Shown here one piece after another: positions 30,950-41,854 of a stretch of 64,000 bases of DNA (positions are counted from its first letter, which is position 1; every line of letters starts with the position of its first letter). This DNA comes from Kalaharituber pfeilii (Eukaryota > Ascomycota > Pezizomycetes > Pezizales > Pezizaceae), in contig WHUZ01000127.1 of the NCBI GenBank assembly GCA_015179045.1, forward strand, positions 62,001 to 126,000. Reading direction: 5' to 3'. A model generated the notes under the pieces. It saw nothing but the letters and a program-made list of their open reading frames with translations, was not told where the DNA came from and did no database searches. Position numbers and translations under genes: made by a program.

Positions 30950-31312
30950 ATGAATGAAACTCCTTCGTACCATAAGTTAATCCTTCACTATATGCATCAA
31001 TAGACCGTAAACAATGATAATAAAAACGATTAATAGATGCAAAAGAAACAGAATGTAATGCCAGAGGAAGAGTATCTTGTAAACCATCAAATGAATAAGA
31101 ACAGTTTTCTCGTAAATAATACTTAACAGAACACCAATAACGCTCAATAAAATTAAGTTCACAATGAAACTTAGGATAAAAAATTACCTGTTGACCAGCA
31201 GCTTCTAATTCTTCTTCTAGCCCGCCTTTTTGCTGTATAAAATCAGGTTGCTGAGAGAGTAAAGTTCGTGCGCAACATTTTTGTGAATCTGTATTAACAT
31301 TAAGTGAGCCAG
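30950..31312 (-). pseudogene. C-terminal remnant of a DDE (Tc1/IS630-like) transposase
   Basis: Read on the minus strand from about 31312 the frame gives NVNTDSQKCCARTLLSQQPD, then FIQQKGGLEEELEAAGQQVI, FYPKFHCELNFIERYWCSVK and a C-terminal DAYSEGLTYGTKEFHSYI. PKFHCELNFIERYW holds the final catalytic Glu of the DDE_3-type endonuclease seen in many fungal Tc1-like elements. The 5' side begins after an AG that looks like an intron acceptor (TTAATTAG). The longest ORF on this strand here is in a different frame and hides it. The rest of the element is not recognisable. Confidence 0.65.
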
Positions 31313-31589
31313 ACTAATTAATTAACTCAAGCATAGGAACGTATTTACCAATTTAATTCTTTGATTCAAGCGACAGGGTGACTGAACAGGCCGATATGTG
31401 CGACCGATGCAACAGGTATCAAGTATGCAAGTATAGGGGTCAACCAGCGGTGGACAGTGGATTGGTGCTGTAGGGCGGTAGGAAGAAAATCGCGGGGCAT
31501 CAGTGCATGTAACGACTACATAACTAGTGCTTATAGTGCTTAGTCATCATCGAAGCAAATGTCCGCCCTCCTCCGCATACAGATGTCCC
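31313..31589. other. No gene seen
   Basis: Position 31370 has GACAGGGTGACTGAACA, close to the start of the solo LTR at 47452, so an LTR fragment is possible. Confidence 0.3.
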
Positions 31590-31700
31590 CAACCATAACC
31601 CCGCTTGCAGCGCCAAGCTATGGCAGGGCCCCTAGGCAAGCCCTCAAAGCCCGGAGACAGGCTTAACAAAGAAAGTTCTATATATGTACATCCCCGTTCC
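31590..31700 (-). mobile_element. Diverged LINE-B 3' end
   Basis: ACCCCGCTTGCAGC, GCTATGGCAGGG and GCCCGGAGACAGGC appear in the order and spacing of tail B plus its 3' UTR on the minus strand. No poly(T) remains, so this is an old copy. Confidence 0.65.
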
Positions 31701-32310
31701 ACCCCCTTCTAAAACCTGATTCCAGAAACTTCCGGATGGTTCTTCTGGTTTCTGCATCAGGGAAGCTCCCCTATATCTCTCCACCTCTCCCCCCTCCCCT
31801 CTTCTCCACACCTTTATATATAGTCTTGAATAGCAAATATTTTGTGCAATTTATCATCATATTCAAGTTGAGGTTTCGGACTCCACGTTATTTTATTGAA
31901 ATAGGTCATTTTTCTCTTTGTTAGCTCTCCTTATATATATATCACCAGCGTGGAATGGAACAAACACACCTGGTACAAGCTCCTCCAGGTAAAGGACGCA
32001 TCCAGATTACCGACAAGATGCGAATGTCCTCAATATTATTTCTGAGATATTTGTGCACTATTGGAATAATAAACTGGCCCCGTAGGGCAAACACAGCAAA
32101 CGATACCGCCCAAGAGAAAACGAAGAAGCCAGAAAGCACATTTGAAGTTCTCGCCGATGGAACGCAAGACCTGGCTGCACTTGTTGGGCTTTTCACTACC
32201 GATAGTGTGGAGCGATATGCGGTCAATTACTCCCAGGGATACCTTTCAGTTACAATGGCAACTTGAAGGTGCTCGCTTCTGAGCATCTTGGGTTATGTTT
32301 GCACTCTCAT

Positions 32311-33670
32311 CGCAAGTTTCCCCCCAGGGTGAAACTTCGAGGAGATTTTCAGCTCACCATCGGTGTTGCCAGCACATCAACCCCGCGCCAAGACCCAATA
32401 AGAGGCCGCGAAACACCGCCCTCCACCAATCAAATGCCGAAGGGAAAGAAAAAACAGAGGACCGATTCCTCCCTACCGCCCCCCCCCCACGAGGGCCACC
32501 TCCCCCCCGCCGCCCACTGCCCCAGCGGAGGAGGACCTTCCCCAACACGAAAGACAGTGGCGGGACACAGTACAGTCGTTGAAAGGCGCAGGCATTGGCT
32601 GGACCTACGTATTCGCCTCATTGTGGCAGCTGAAGACCAAAGACGAAAACCTCCCACCGAAAGACGCGATCCTAGCTCTTCGATGGACCGAAACCCAAGT
32701 GTCAGCCTTTGGGGGAAGACCAGGAGTCCCCATCCCTTCATGGATCAGTCCTCCGCCCGCCGCTGCTCAGCTCCCCAGCCCCTCCCAGCCCAGCCTGCCC
32801 ACCGAAAAATTTGGGGTTCAGCCCAATTACCACTATAGGACGGCTCCCGTCGCTCCTCCCCCACAACTGTTGGAGCTCAGCCCCACCGCCACCACTATAG
32901 ACATGGCCCCCGCTTCCTCCCCACCACCCGAAACTCTGGGATTCAGTCCCATCTCTACCACAGAGATGCCAGAAGCACCCCCCAGGACTAACAGGAAGCG
33001 CAAAGGGAAGCAGCCGCCCCTCCAGGACCTCTACGCCCTAAAGCGCCAGCTGAATGACAAGGAGGCCAAAAAAATAGCCTCCGCACCACCAGTCGACACT
33101 CCGGCAGCATCACCCAGGGAAAACACTCCCGCTGCCAATACCGAACCCCCATCAACACCCACACCCACTCCCTCCCCCCGCCCCCAGACATCACCTCCAC
33201 GCCTCCAGACATTACCTCCAAGTCCCAAAGCCAGCCCGCACTCCCCAGTCAGCCCCGACAACACCACCACAAGACATGGCATTGTCATCCATGGCATCGC
33301 CCTGAGGAAAGACTTGGGGAATGTCAGAAGATGGCTGGAGGCTTCCAACAATGAAATAGGAAGGACCAGAGGCATCAGATGGCTGCGGAAGAAGACCACC
33401 CTGATGGAGGAAGGAAAGCAGACAAGCTCGGTGGTATTATACCTAGGGACAAAGAAGGACGTTGGGAAAGTGAGACTTGGGGGAAGATGGTTGCGGACGA
33501 CTGTGTACGAGCCGGACAGAGGAAGGAAATAGACAGGCTCGGTACAAGTTTTGACTTTCCACGCGCATCACGTAGGAGCACCGCGGGAATCAATAAACCC
33601 TCGCCATAGCCCCTAGGGCGGCACGCGAGTACTGATATTAAAAAAAAAAAAATTAAAAAAAAAAAAAAAA
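32311..33670 (+). mobile_element. ORF1-only LINE-A element
   Basis: The TSD TTGCACTCTCAT (32299-32310 and 33671-33682) flanks 1360 bp that hold a leader, one ORF1, 70 bp of 3' UTR, tail A (loop CCTA) and an A-rich tail. There is no ORF2. It resembles the half-LINE arrangement known for HAL1 in mammals: ORF1 retained, reverse transcriptase lost, presumably mobilised in trans. Confidence 0.9.
32434..33532 (+). pseudogene. LINE-A ORF1 (basic/Pro-rich N-terminus, RRM-like C-terminus)
   Basis: ATG 32434 gives MPKGKKKQRTDSSLP. A run of about ten C (32479-32488) shifts the frame; from there the reading continues as AEEDLPQHERQWRDTVQSLK, GIGWTYVFASLWQLKTKDEN and on to 33532. The middle is Pro/Ser/Thr-rich. 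The C-terminal block HGIVIHGIALRKDLGNVRRW, TRGIRWLRKKT, TSSVVLYLG and EPDRGRK is shared with ORF1 copies at 49.1 and 53.8 kb. It is inferred to bind the element RNA. If the C run is a one-base homopolymer error the ORF is intact, about 365 residues. Confidence 0.75.
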
Positions 33671-33768
33671 TTGCACTCTCATGAAGCTAGGTATCAGGTC
33701 GTGTTAACGAACTGGTATCTCGATCCTCGGGTAACCTGAAATACCTCTTCTACATTCGGCATCGAATA

Positions 33769-34098
33769 ATGAACTTGTTAAAGTCTGCAACACAGGATGG
33801 TGGGCTCAACGCTGTTGCTGCCATCGAAATCAAGCAACGGCTTAACGAGCTTTCTACGTTCCCTTGGGAGAACGGTGATTTCGAGCAAACGAATATTTTC
33901 AAGGCTGCCAAAAAGCTCACGAAGGCCAGTATTTTCGGGGATGAGATCGCAGAAATGGCTTCCAAATTGATCGCGCGTTGGAAACAAAACCGGTTTTCTC
34001 CCTTCCAATTGGACTCTGGCGAAGAAATGGTCGATTCCACCCCCCGCACCCCGCAAACCGCACCCCCGCAAGACGAATCTTATGCAAACCTTGCTTAA
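33769..34098 (+). CDS. Small TFIIS N-terminal (LW) domain-like protein
   Basis: The 109-codon frame reads AIEIKQRLNELSTFPW, then FEQTNIFKAAKKLTKASIFG, EIAEMASKLIARWKQ and an acidic Pro/Thr-rich tail. The Leu-spaced helices ending in LIARWKQ fit the TFIIS N-terminal four-helix bundle of transcription elongation and Mediator-associated proteins. An upstream CDS part or intron is not visible. It may be a domain fragment that landed in the membrane-protein pseudogene, or an exon of another gene. Confidence 0.4.
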   Translation: MNLLKSATQDGGLNAVAAIEIKQRLNELSTFPWENGDFEQTNIFKAAKKLTKASIFGDEIAEMASKLIARWKQNRFSPFQLDSGEEMVDSTPRTPQTAPPQDESYANLA

Positions 34099-34551
34099 TG
34101 CTCATTCACCCTCCCGTCCCGCTTTTAGGGTCGAGAAAACTGCAAGGCAACAATCAAGCTTGATAGGTACATGCACCAACTGCCCCACTCCATCGGCGCA
34201 CAAATCTTTGGTGGCTTCAGCCAACTGCAACTCTCTCTGACCAGGTGCATCAAGCTGACTTTGACAACAGGTCGAAAGCATGTCAAGATTCTGCTTTTCC
34301 TACAGGTAAGCGTGCTACCAAGAATGCTCTTTTGTATCTCGCTCAGTGCATTCATTTCGTGATTTCAAAGAATTTACTGATTGAACCTTTGCATAGCGCC
34401 TGTTCACCCTATCCTTGGGGTCGCTGAGATAGATAGACTCCCGAAGGAAGAATTGTTTACTGTAAATCACATTAAAAGGTTACAGAATAAGGATACACTA
34501 GTATATGAATGTGTCAAGAAATTGAATCATACGGAGGAATCATTTCCCGTT

Positions 34552-34759
34552 TTTTTTTTTTTTTTTTTATTTCATTAATCGCGTGCCGCCCTATGGGCTA
34601 TGGCGATGTGTAGATACATGAGGTAGTTAACTATAAACTAATAAGGAAATAATAAAAATTCCACACTACTCCCCCCCGGCCCACTCCAAAATCTCCACCT
34701 GTCTTTGTCTATCTGTCTTATACTCTCCGCCCCCTGCGTGATTTTTCTATTCCAGGCCT
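34552..34759 (-). mobile_element. 5'-truncated LINE-A in the membrane-protein pseudogene
   Basis: The TSD ATCATTTCCCGTT (34539-34551 and 34760-34772) flanks poly(T), tail A (loop TAT), 3' UTR and the last ORF2 codons (VEILEWAGGE-stop on the minus strand). Removing it joins EESFP to VAGVFRRQG in one frame. Confidence 0.95.
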
Positions 34760-35625
34760 ATCATTTCCCGTTGCAGGAGTATTTCGCCGGCAAGGATTGG
34801 AAGAATCAGCACCAGAGCGATGTGAGAAATTCCACTTTTACATAGATATTGACAAGGACCTTAACGCGTACCATGTTAGGTCTGCGCTGCTTAACAGCCT
34901 TGCAGCTTCCGCTACCAGTTTTCCTGTCTTGTTCATAGCATCTGAGCTAACTTTGACGGTGTTGGTCATATCAATCGGCCTAGCGTTTGGTTTAATTATG
35001 TCATCCATAATGTGATCTACCATATATCGTCTGGAGCAACGACCAAGAAATATTGTTCGTCATAAGATTTGGTGCCTATCGGAGAGGTGGTTGGAAGAGC
35101 CATCGGAGAAGCAATTCGCGGTCATGCACTCAACAGCACAGGCGAAATCTCTAAAGGTGCCTACATGCATGCTCACTGGAGTATATGGTAGGCTGGAGTT
35201 AGCTTGTCGAGTAATATCTATTGCTACGGGGCTATTGATATACCTTGTGTAAGCACGACTTCCAACTAGACGCTAATGAACTACTACTAACGACCTATAG
35301 GTATTTGTGCTAATACGTGGAGGTCAGGCGAGTAACTGGCACGCCTGCAGCATGGTGGCTAGGGACTCAAGCGATGCTTGCATTGCTCAGGGTGCTCGTT
35401 TGGATTTGGGATCCAACGTTCGATGACTTTACAAGAGTTGAGAATTACCAGCTTCCAACGGTGGAGTTTGGCATTGTAAGTCAGTTGACTGCTCTATACT
35501 TCTCCTTACCAGATGGGTATTGTAAGGAAAGAATTGAGTTTCCGGTTCAGATGCTAGATAAAGGTTGGGTAATGGCATAGGAACATGAATCAAAGGTGCA
35601 ACTGGCGAAGCTCAACCAAATTAAG

Positions 35626-36234
35626 GGTTATCAGCTTTGCGTCACGTAACCGTTACGTGAGGTTACATGACATAAGCAAATGCTCTGATTGGCTGATTTC
35701 GTAACGTGAGACAGCCGATCGTCGTTACGCAACGTAACCATGATCACGTAGCCAAATCGTCGCGTTACGACCATAACCTTGCGTAACTTTGGGTAACGCC
35801 AAGGATATGCGCCTGGTTTTTAGCTGACTACAGGTACCTTTGACCGGTCTTTACCTAAATCAGCAACACATAGATGCATATGCATGAGCACGTGCCTACC
35901 ACTTCATAAGCATCCCCAATCTACGCATGAAAGCTCTTCAGTTTCTACCATCATGAGCCAGCAAACGTCTGCTACAATCACAGCAAGTTCACAAGCTGTT
36001 ACTCCATGCTCTGCTACCCCCTCTGGTATCTGAATTAAGTAGCATAGATATGGCATGAGTCTCGATTGCTATCATTCGATTTTGGCTCTCTCCGATATGC
36101 GGGGCATGTTGATGTTACGGACGTGCGGTAACGTAGGTTACGCGGGGGACATCAGCGACCTTCCTCTCATTTGGGGCTTAGCGGGTTGACAGGGGTTACC
36201 TAACGGAACGGAACGTAACGCAAAGCTGATAACC
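35626..36234. mobile_element. 609-bp MITE with GGTTATCAGCTTTGCGT ends
   Basis: Terminal inverted repeats GGTTATCAGCTTTGCGT (35626) and its complement ending at 36234 enclose non-coding DNA dense in CGTTACG/CGTAACG motifs. Removing it restores NQI-TIVLATTIPDKLRDD of the surrounding pseudogene. No clear TSD was found. The family is unknown to me. Confidence 0.8.
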
Positions 36235-36796
36235 ACTATTGTATTGGCCACGACTATTCCTGATAAATTGAGAGATGATCTACTCAAAAAGTGTACAGCA
36301 ACATGGAAGTTCCCGGATTATCTATTCTTCAGACTGCTTAGATTTCGCAACAAGAATGACGATACAATTCGACGGCCGTCCTGCCAGTACACGTGTGTCA
36401 TCGCTGCTACAGGAGATGTAGCTTCTGCTCTCTGGTGTACTGAAATACTTTTGGTACCCTTGCTGCTCGAATTTCATGATGGTGTAGAGGTTTACCGCGT
36501 TGCGTGCAGCTCCGACACTACTGATGGTGGGATCATTTAATCAGCGGAGCGGAAAATTTAAAGCTGGAAGGAACCCCTTCAGCCAGGAATCACACGAGGC
36601 CGTGCATTCCCTAATCCATGAACTAGAGCTAGCAGACAGCATATTGAGGAAGGAATCAAAGGCTGCCTGGGCCCTCGCCAGACCACTTTTGTCCCAAGGA
36701 ACTCTCTCGGGATCAGTTCAACAAGACTGCGGTGACCTGCATATAAATATTCACGACGCGACTAGCGAGGGTCAATTTCTTCTTCGGCATCACTAA

Positions 36797-37555
36797 TTTG
36801 GCTGTTCAACGTGGCGGTATATTCACCATAGTAGAGCTGAGAAACACATCAATTCATTTTGGAACAGTTACTCAATGTCAAGTATCTGGATGAGAAAACA
36901 ATTGAGGCTTGCATGCTGCTAGTAGGTTCAGGTTGTAATTGTATAGTACAAGGTCCAGTCTTTCCAGTACATTCTGTTTCTTCTATATCATTCTGTAATG
37001 TTCTACCCCTTTCTACTACCTTCTAGTTCTTATACGACATGTATTCGTCTGTCATACATCATGTATTTTAGATGTTTCTGTCTCTACGTTTTTTACATTC
37101 TTTCCTCTTGATCCTTCTAAAGTCATGTGAGCATCACGTTACATACACGGGACTTGCTGTTTCCATTCCTTATTTGGAAGTATGTACATTGTCTTTGTAC
37201 TTGAGATTTCAATTATAAATAGGTCTCGGACTTCCTCCTGTACGTAGGTCGAATCACAATGAAGACTCCGTCCTTCCTCCAACATGGGTCATGTTGAGGA
37301 AGAAGCCTAGACCTCTTTGGATTCATTAGGAAGCATATACTGGCGGAGGAGGTCAATCCAGGGCCTTTTGTTGGTACGTTATCAGAGCTTTCAGTGGAAT
37401 TCCGGAGAAGTTACGCAAAGCCTACTTCCAGGAGAGGAGAGGGAAACTAGGAACCAGCATGATTATAGTTTTATATTCGGAGAAACCACTTCCATTTCCC
37501 ACATCATCAACCCTAACACGCGGTCTATAACAGTAGTACACAGTTGAGCCCACAG
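36797..37555. other. Possible LTR remnant, no gene
   Basis: The sequence has AATTATAAATAGGTC (promoter-like, about 37210). At 37370 GTTGGTACGTTATCAGAGC resembles the initiator-tRNA primer-binding site next to a Copia LTR. Without a second LTR or TSD this stays a suggestion. Confidence 0.3.
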
Positions 37556-37955
37556 GTAAGCCCACAGTTGAGCCCCCCCTAGAGGCCACCCCGGAGTCCA
37601 GTCGACCTCGGAGCCCGCACCTACACCGCAAATGGAGGCTAGCCAGAAACGTAACACAAGCCTGCTTCAAAACAGAACTGGTACTCAATCGATAGAGGGC
37701 TGTGCGGTAACGGCGCAAAAAACATTGCTGAGTCTGGTACCATCATCCCCCTTAGCACCTCTCCATCAGGCCCTCTGCCACCCAGCGATTTGGGCACGGA
37801 AGAAAGCAACACTGATAGGCAGGGCATAACAATGCGAGCAGATTCAGCTCCACCAATCTCCCTCACACCACCGACAACCCCCCCTCCCAACACCAACACC
37901 CCCTGCAATTAGGTATTGTACACAGGATAGCATTGAGGAAGAAACTAGAGAACGT
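37556..37955 (+). pseudogene. LINE-A ORF1 fragment
   Basis: A Pro-rich stretch is followed by LQLGIVHRIALRKKLENVQ at about 37908-37955, matching the HGIVIHGIALRKDLGNVR start of the ORF1 C-terminal domain. It is cut off there. No tail is present. Confidence 0.5.
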
Positions 37956-38094
37956 TCAAACATATTGAGCATATGGTGTATAATGAGTGCATGCACGAGA
38001 TGTTAGGCACATTAGGCGTATCATGAGCTATCCAACATAAACATCTGACCTGGTACGTCGGTTGCCTCATTGAAGGCATCGGGACGTATAAGTT

Positions 38095-38158
38095 ATTTTT
38101 TTTATTTTTTTTTATTTTTTCACATGACCCCGCTTGCAGCTGTTGGCCATGGCAGGGT
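38095..38158 (-). mobile_element. Tail-B micro-insertion with (T)nA tail
   Basis: The imperfect TSD GACGTATAAGTT/GACATATAAGGTT flanks a T-rich run with A interruptions and reversed tail B. Confidence 0.8.
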
Positions 38159-38204
38159 GACATATAAGGTTAAATGTTGTATAGCATGACAGCATGCGAA
38201 ATGG

Positions 38205-38345
38205 AATATGGCGACAGGATGTCGGGCCTAGTTAGTGAAGCGTCAGGATGCTGGGCCTAGTGAGTGAAGCGTCAGAATGCCAGGCGTAGTTAGTGAGGAA
38301 TCAGGATGTCGGCCATAGTTAGCGAGGCGTCAGGATGCCAGGCGT
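38205..38345. repeat. Tandem repeat of about 33 bp
   Basis: Four to five imperfect units of CGTCAGGATGCCAGGCGTAG plus TTAGTGAGG. A degenerate single unit occurs at about 29105. Confidence 0.7.
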
Positions 38346-38919
38346 ATCATAGTTAAAAGGACGTTAGGATACACTAACGCATGGGACGTATCCAATTATC
38401 AAGACGCCACACCCGCGCGTCAGGACGCAATTTCATCATTGCTGATGTTGTTGTGTGTGAGGAGAGAGGTGGTAATAAGGAGGATAAAAGAGAGGGGGAG
38501 TAAGGAGATGAAGAGAAAGCGGAGGTGGCTGAAGGAGTTTATGAGTAGGAGGGAATTTGACGTACACGTGCAGCTGACCCTGACCCCCTCGCAACTCGTT
38601 ATACTCCTTCTAGCACTCTGATATATATCCCTGCACCTGTGAGCTCGCTTAAGCAACATGGCCGCCAGCATCCCAGTCATCGCTTAACAACCCGAACCCG
38701 AAGAACCTGCCAGAATCTGCTAGAAAAACCCGGATCCCCAGAACCTGCCCGAAAGCCGTAAACCTGCTGGAAGACTCCGGAATCCACCAGCGACAGGCAT
38801 CGCCGAGCTCATTCCCGGATATTCCTGACGCTTCTACCCGCTTCCAGTCATTTCCTTGGCCAGCCATGTACTTCCAGTCGTTTCCCCGGTTTCATCTCCA
38901 TTTTCCATTTGATGCGCCC

Positions 38920-39090
38920 AGGACGTAGGCAGGCTCAGACATCTCCTCACACCCGAACCACTCTTGAGCATCTCGGGCATCACATGTAGCTAGTTGTTTT
39001 CCTTTTATTTTAGTTACTTACAATAAAACCTCGCCATAGCCTTACAGGCGGCATGCGAGTAATGAAAAAAAAAAAAAAAAAAAAAAAAAC
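38920..39090 (+). mobile_element. 5'-truncated LINE-A, 171 bp
   Basis: The TSD TTGATGCGCCC (38909-38919 and 39091-39101) flanks a short 3' UTR, tail A (loop TTACA) and A(25). Confidence 0.95.
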
Positions 39091-39211
39091 TTGATGCGCC
39101 CTCATCATCTGACTCTTCTGTAGCCCGATTTTGGCATTTCACATCAGGATGACAAGAGGATGAACAGGCACATAGTCGCTTTCTGCAGCCACATCGCTGG
39201 GTTATATATCT

Positions 39212-39262
39212 TTTTTTTTTTAATTTTTTTTATATATATCAGTAATTGCAAGCCGTGTATAT
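39212..39262 (-). mobile_element. Probable old tail-A micro-insertion
   Basis: A T-rich run then ATATATATCAGTAATTGCAA resembles reversed tail A (TATATCATTACTCGCA). TATATATC occurs on both sides. Confidence 0.45.
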
Positions 39263-39796
39263 ATCCTGCTCGACAGGAAAAGTTTCGTGAGAATAATTTG
39301 CCAACTTGAGTAATGTTGTCACGTCGAGCCAGGGTTTTTTCGTAACGTCACTGACCGGGATCCGGCGGATGACTGGGATCTGGTGCACCCCTGTCAAATC
39401 CCTGTCGGTTACCTTCCCCGCAAAAGCGGGGCTTGAAAAAGCGACCCCGGAGGTCAACACCAACTTCTACCAAGTGGTAACTTATACAAAAATGGCTGAA
39501 GAATACGAATCGAAGCTGCAGAAGGTGACCCAGGCCCTATGAGACGGAAAATCCTCCTCTATTAGGGTAGCGGCCATATTTTATGATGTAAAAGAGACCA
39601 CTTTAAGGTATAGGGTCAAGGGGCTCAGGAAGTCTCGCCAGGAGAGCCATATCGAACAGCAGAATTTGGAAGTGATAGAAGAAAAGGCTTTGGAGCAATA
39701 TATTAAGAAGGTGGATGATATAGGCTTTCCATTAACAATAGCGATAGTGAGAGAAATTGCACTAAAGTTGTTTCAGATACGAAAGAATAAATTAGT

Positions 39797-39832
39797 TATT
39801 TTTTTTTTTTTTTTATATCATTACTCGTATCC
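39797..39832 (-). mobile_element. Tail-A micro-insertion, 36 bp
   Basis: TSD AATAAATTAGT (39786-39796) returns as AATAAATCAGT (39833-39843). Between them are a T run and just ATATCATTACTCGTA, so only about 15-18 bases of the tail were copied. Confidence 0.8.
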
Positions 39833-40528
39833 AATAAATCAGTAAAGAAACTAGGCATACATTAGATAGAGAGGTATTTAAAGCATTATCTAGAGTTATA
39901 ATCTAAGATAGCAAGTACTTTAGACTGTCAGAGAGCTGCTGCAAACAATCCAGTGGTCCTGAAAAAGTTTATTCAAGTGATAGAATGTATTATGAAGAGG
40001 CATAAAATTCCAGTGCAGAATATTTGGAATATGGATGAAAAAGAATTTTTATTAGGGTGAGCACAAAAGGCCAAAGTGATTTGCAGGACCAGAAGAAGGA
40101 ATCCTAAGCTTCGGCAAGATGGTAATAGGGAATGGATCACAGATATTGAGACAAATTAATGTAGCCAGTAGAGTTTTACTCCCATATATTATATATAAAG
40201 GGAAAACATCTGTAGTAGGTTGGCATGGGGAGTAAAAGCACCTGAAGATGCTGAAGCATGCATCACAACATCTCCTAATGGGCAGACTGATAGCGAGTTA
40301 GTAAAGGATTATCTGGAAAATTACTTTCTTCCATTTCGCAATACCAGGTCCAATCCGAACTTGCGCATCCTCTTTCTCCTTGGCAGTCATGCATCTCATT
40401 TTACCTGGCAGTTTTTATATCGATGCCTAGACTATGACATCATTGTTCTTTCACTTCCACCACATGCTACTCATCTCCTGTAGCCTTTGGATGTCGGCCT
40501 CTTTAGTTCCCTTCAAAGAGCTTATAGT

Positions 40529-40790
40529 TTTTTTTTTTTTTTTTTTATATCATTACCCGCATGCCGCCCTATGAGCTATAGCGAGGGTTTTATTGAAAGT
40601 AGAACGAATGAACACAACCAGTAAATACATGTGGGACCCGCGGATCTGCAACATGGTATGGGTGGAAAGTCCATACACGAAGTCCTTCACTTCCGTCCCC
40701 TATCCTGTTCGTATGGGCTCATTCTCAGCTATCTCCCGCCTAGCTTTACCCTGTCTAGCTCGGTCTGTTTCTCCAAGTACAATACTACTG
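40529..40790 (-). mobile_element. 5'-truncated LINE-A with ORF1 end
   Basis: TSD AAGAGCTTATAGT (40516-40528) returns as AAGAACTTATAGT (40791-40803). The insert holds poly(T), tail A (loop TAT), 3' UTR and the last ORF1 codons on the minus strand (VVLYLEKQTELDRVKLGG and EQDRGRK-like). Tail A therefore follows ORF1 here, as at 33.6 kb. Confidence 0.9.
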
Positions 40791-41854
40791 AAGAACTTAT
40801 AGTATGGAAGTTGATACCTAAACTCGAGAGAACTTTGACTACATCTGAAAGGGAAACTTTTGGCCATTACTCAAGAAAGCACATCAACAAGCCTTTTAAA
40901 AGCCCAATATTATATCTGGATGGTTTGCAAGTAGTGTCTACCCTCAAAATCCCAGAAAACCACTTGAAGAACTAAACGATACTAGAAGAGCAAAAAATGC
41001 ATCACTAGAGCGCCCAAGTTCCTCTCATAGTGTGAGCACTCATACACCAAAAGCACTTAAAAGACATACCATCCACTTCATTAAACGCCTTCTTGAGGCC
41101 TCATGCTCTGAAATCAAAAAGAACTTCCTTGAGCTCTCTGTATCGGCATTAGAGGCGATGGCAACGGTGGATATACAGGCAGCAATTAACCTAAAGTTGA
41201 AGAGGCGAAATGTGGAAAAGGTTGTACAAGATAAAACTAGGCTTACTACAATTAGGGCAGTTGACAGAGCTATGATTATGAAGCTCAAAGCAGAGGCTGA
41301 AAAGAAGGAAGCGGAAAAGGCAGCAAAAGCCGAAAAAACGTGGTAGAAAAAGAGCAAGAGTGCTACTACAACTGTCAAAATCCCATGCAAGCAACCCTCA
41401 TGAGCTCCGAAACACGTCAGGATCACCTCTGAGTCACCAGAAGCATGGTCTGATATAGATAACTCTGAAGATATTGAATCCAGCTCAAGCGAGTACTCAG
41501 ACACTATATTTGTCAGGACACCACTCCCTCCCGTAAGGCGCCCGCTCTTTCCTACTCTGCCCCAAGCATCCACACCCTCCAGAGTATCCCAGCCATGAAA
41601 ATTGAGAGCTAAGAAGTGAGATTGGAATTTTTGGAATTTTTGGATACTGGTATTGCCATTTTTGGTATATCGCCCAACAAAATATTTTCAAACTAGCTAA
41701 CTGAGATGCGGAATAGGTTTCTGTCTATATCTCCTACCTCTGTATGTAGTTTGAAGTCAATTGAATATAATTTGGATTGTGTGGAGTGGAATTTGTTCAT
41801 TTCTGGAAGTGCGCCAGATCTCGGTAATCCACTGGATCCCGGTCAGTGACGTTA

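Larger units (their letters stand above)
31955..36796 (+). pseudogene. Fungal membrane-protein gene broken by several insertions
   Basis: The segments read in order. 31955-32310 has DGTQDLAALVGLFTTDSVER and CSLLSILGYV, continuing after the LINE as MKLGI. 34245-34430 has ACQDSAFPTGKRATKNALLY. 34390-34551 joins to 34773-35015 (LPKEELFTVNHIKRLQNKDT, then EESFPVAGVFRRQGLEESAP and a hydrophobic LTVLVISIGLAFGLI segment). 35317-35620 has PAAWWLGTQAMLALLRVLVW. 36240-36796 has QRSGKFKAGRNPFSQESHEA. From memory these motifs match one family of long fungal membrane proteins of unknown function. It is disrupted by a 1360-bp LINE, a 208-bp LINE-A, a 609-bp MITE, in-frame stops (about 32265 and 35578) and a shift near 36520. 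A TFIIS-like segment (33769-34098) in the middle may be foreign. Confidence 0.5.
39492..41596 (+). pseudogene. pogo/Tigger-like transposase 2
   Basis: ATG 39492 begins MAEEYESKLQKVTQAL. After a stop in the same frame it continues DGKSSSIRVAAIFYDVKETT and LRYRVKGLRKSRQ, a Psq-type DNA-binding start. Downstream are DDE pieces NIWNMDEKEFLLG and DGNREWITDI, NPNLRILFLLGSHASHFTWQ (the second Asp of the usual LDGH motif is not evident), and LSLPPHATHLL, then a stop where HALQPLDVGLF is expected. The C-terminal region (41032-41346, KNFLELSVSALEAMATVDIQ; acidic tail to 41596) is typical. Stops, shifts and two LINE-A inserts make it clearly dead. Confidence 0.8.
39345..41852 (+). mobile_element. pogo/Tigger-like DNA transposon 2
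   Basis: Inverted ends ACGTCACTGACCGGGATCC (39345) and its complement (to 41852) continue for about 45 bp with some mismatches and are flanked by TA. It carries a decayed transposase and two LINE-A insertions. It differs in sequence from the element at 21149. Confidence 0.85.
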
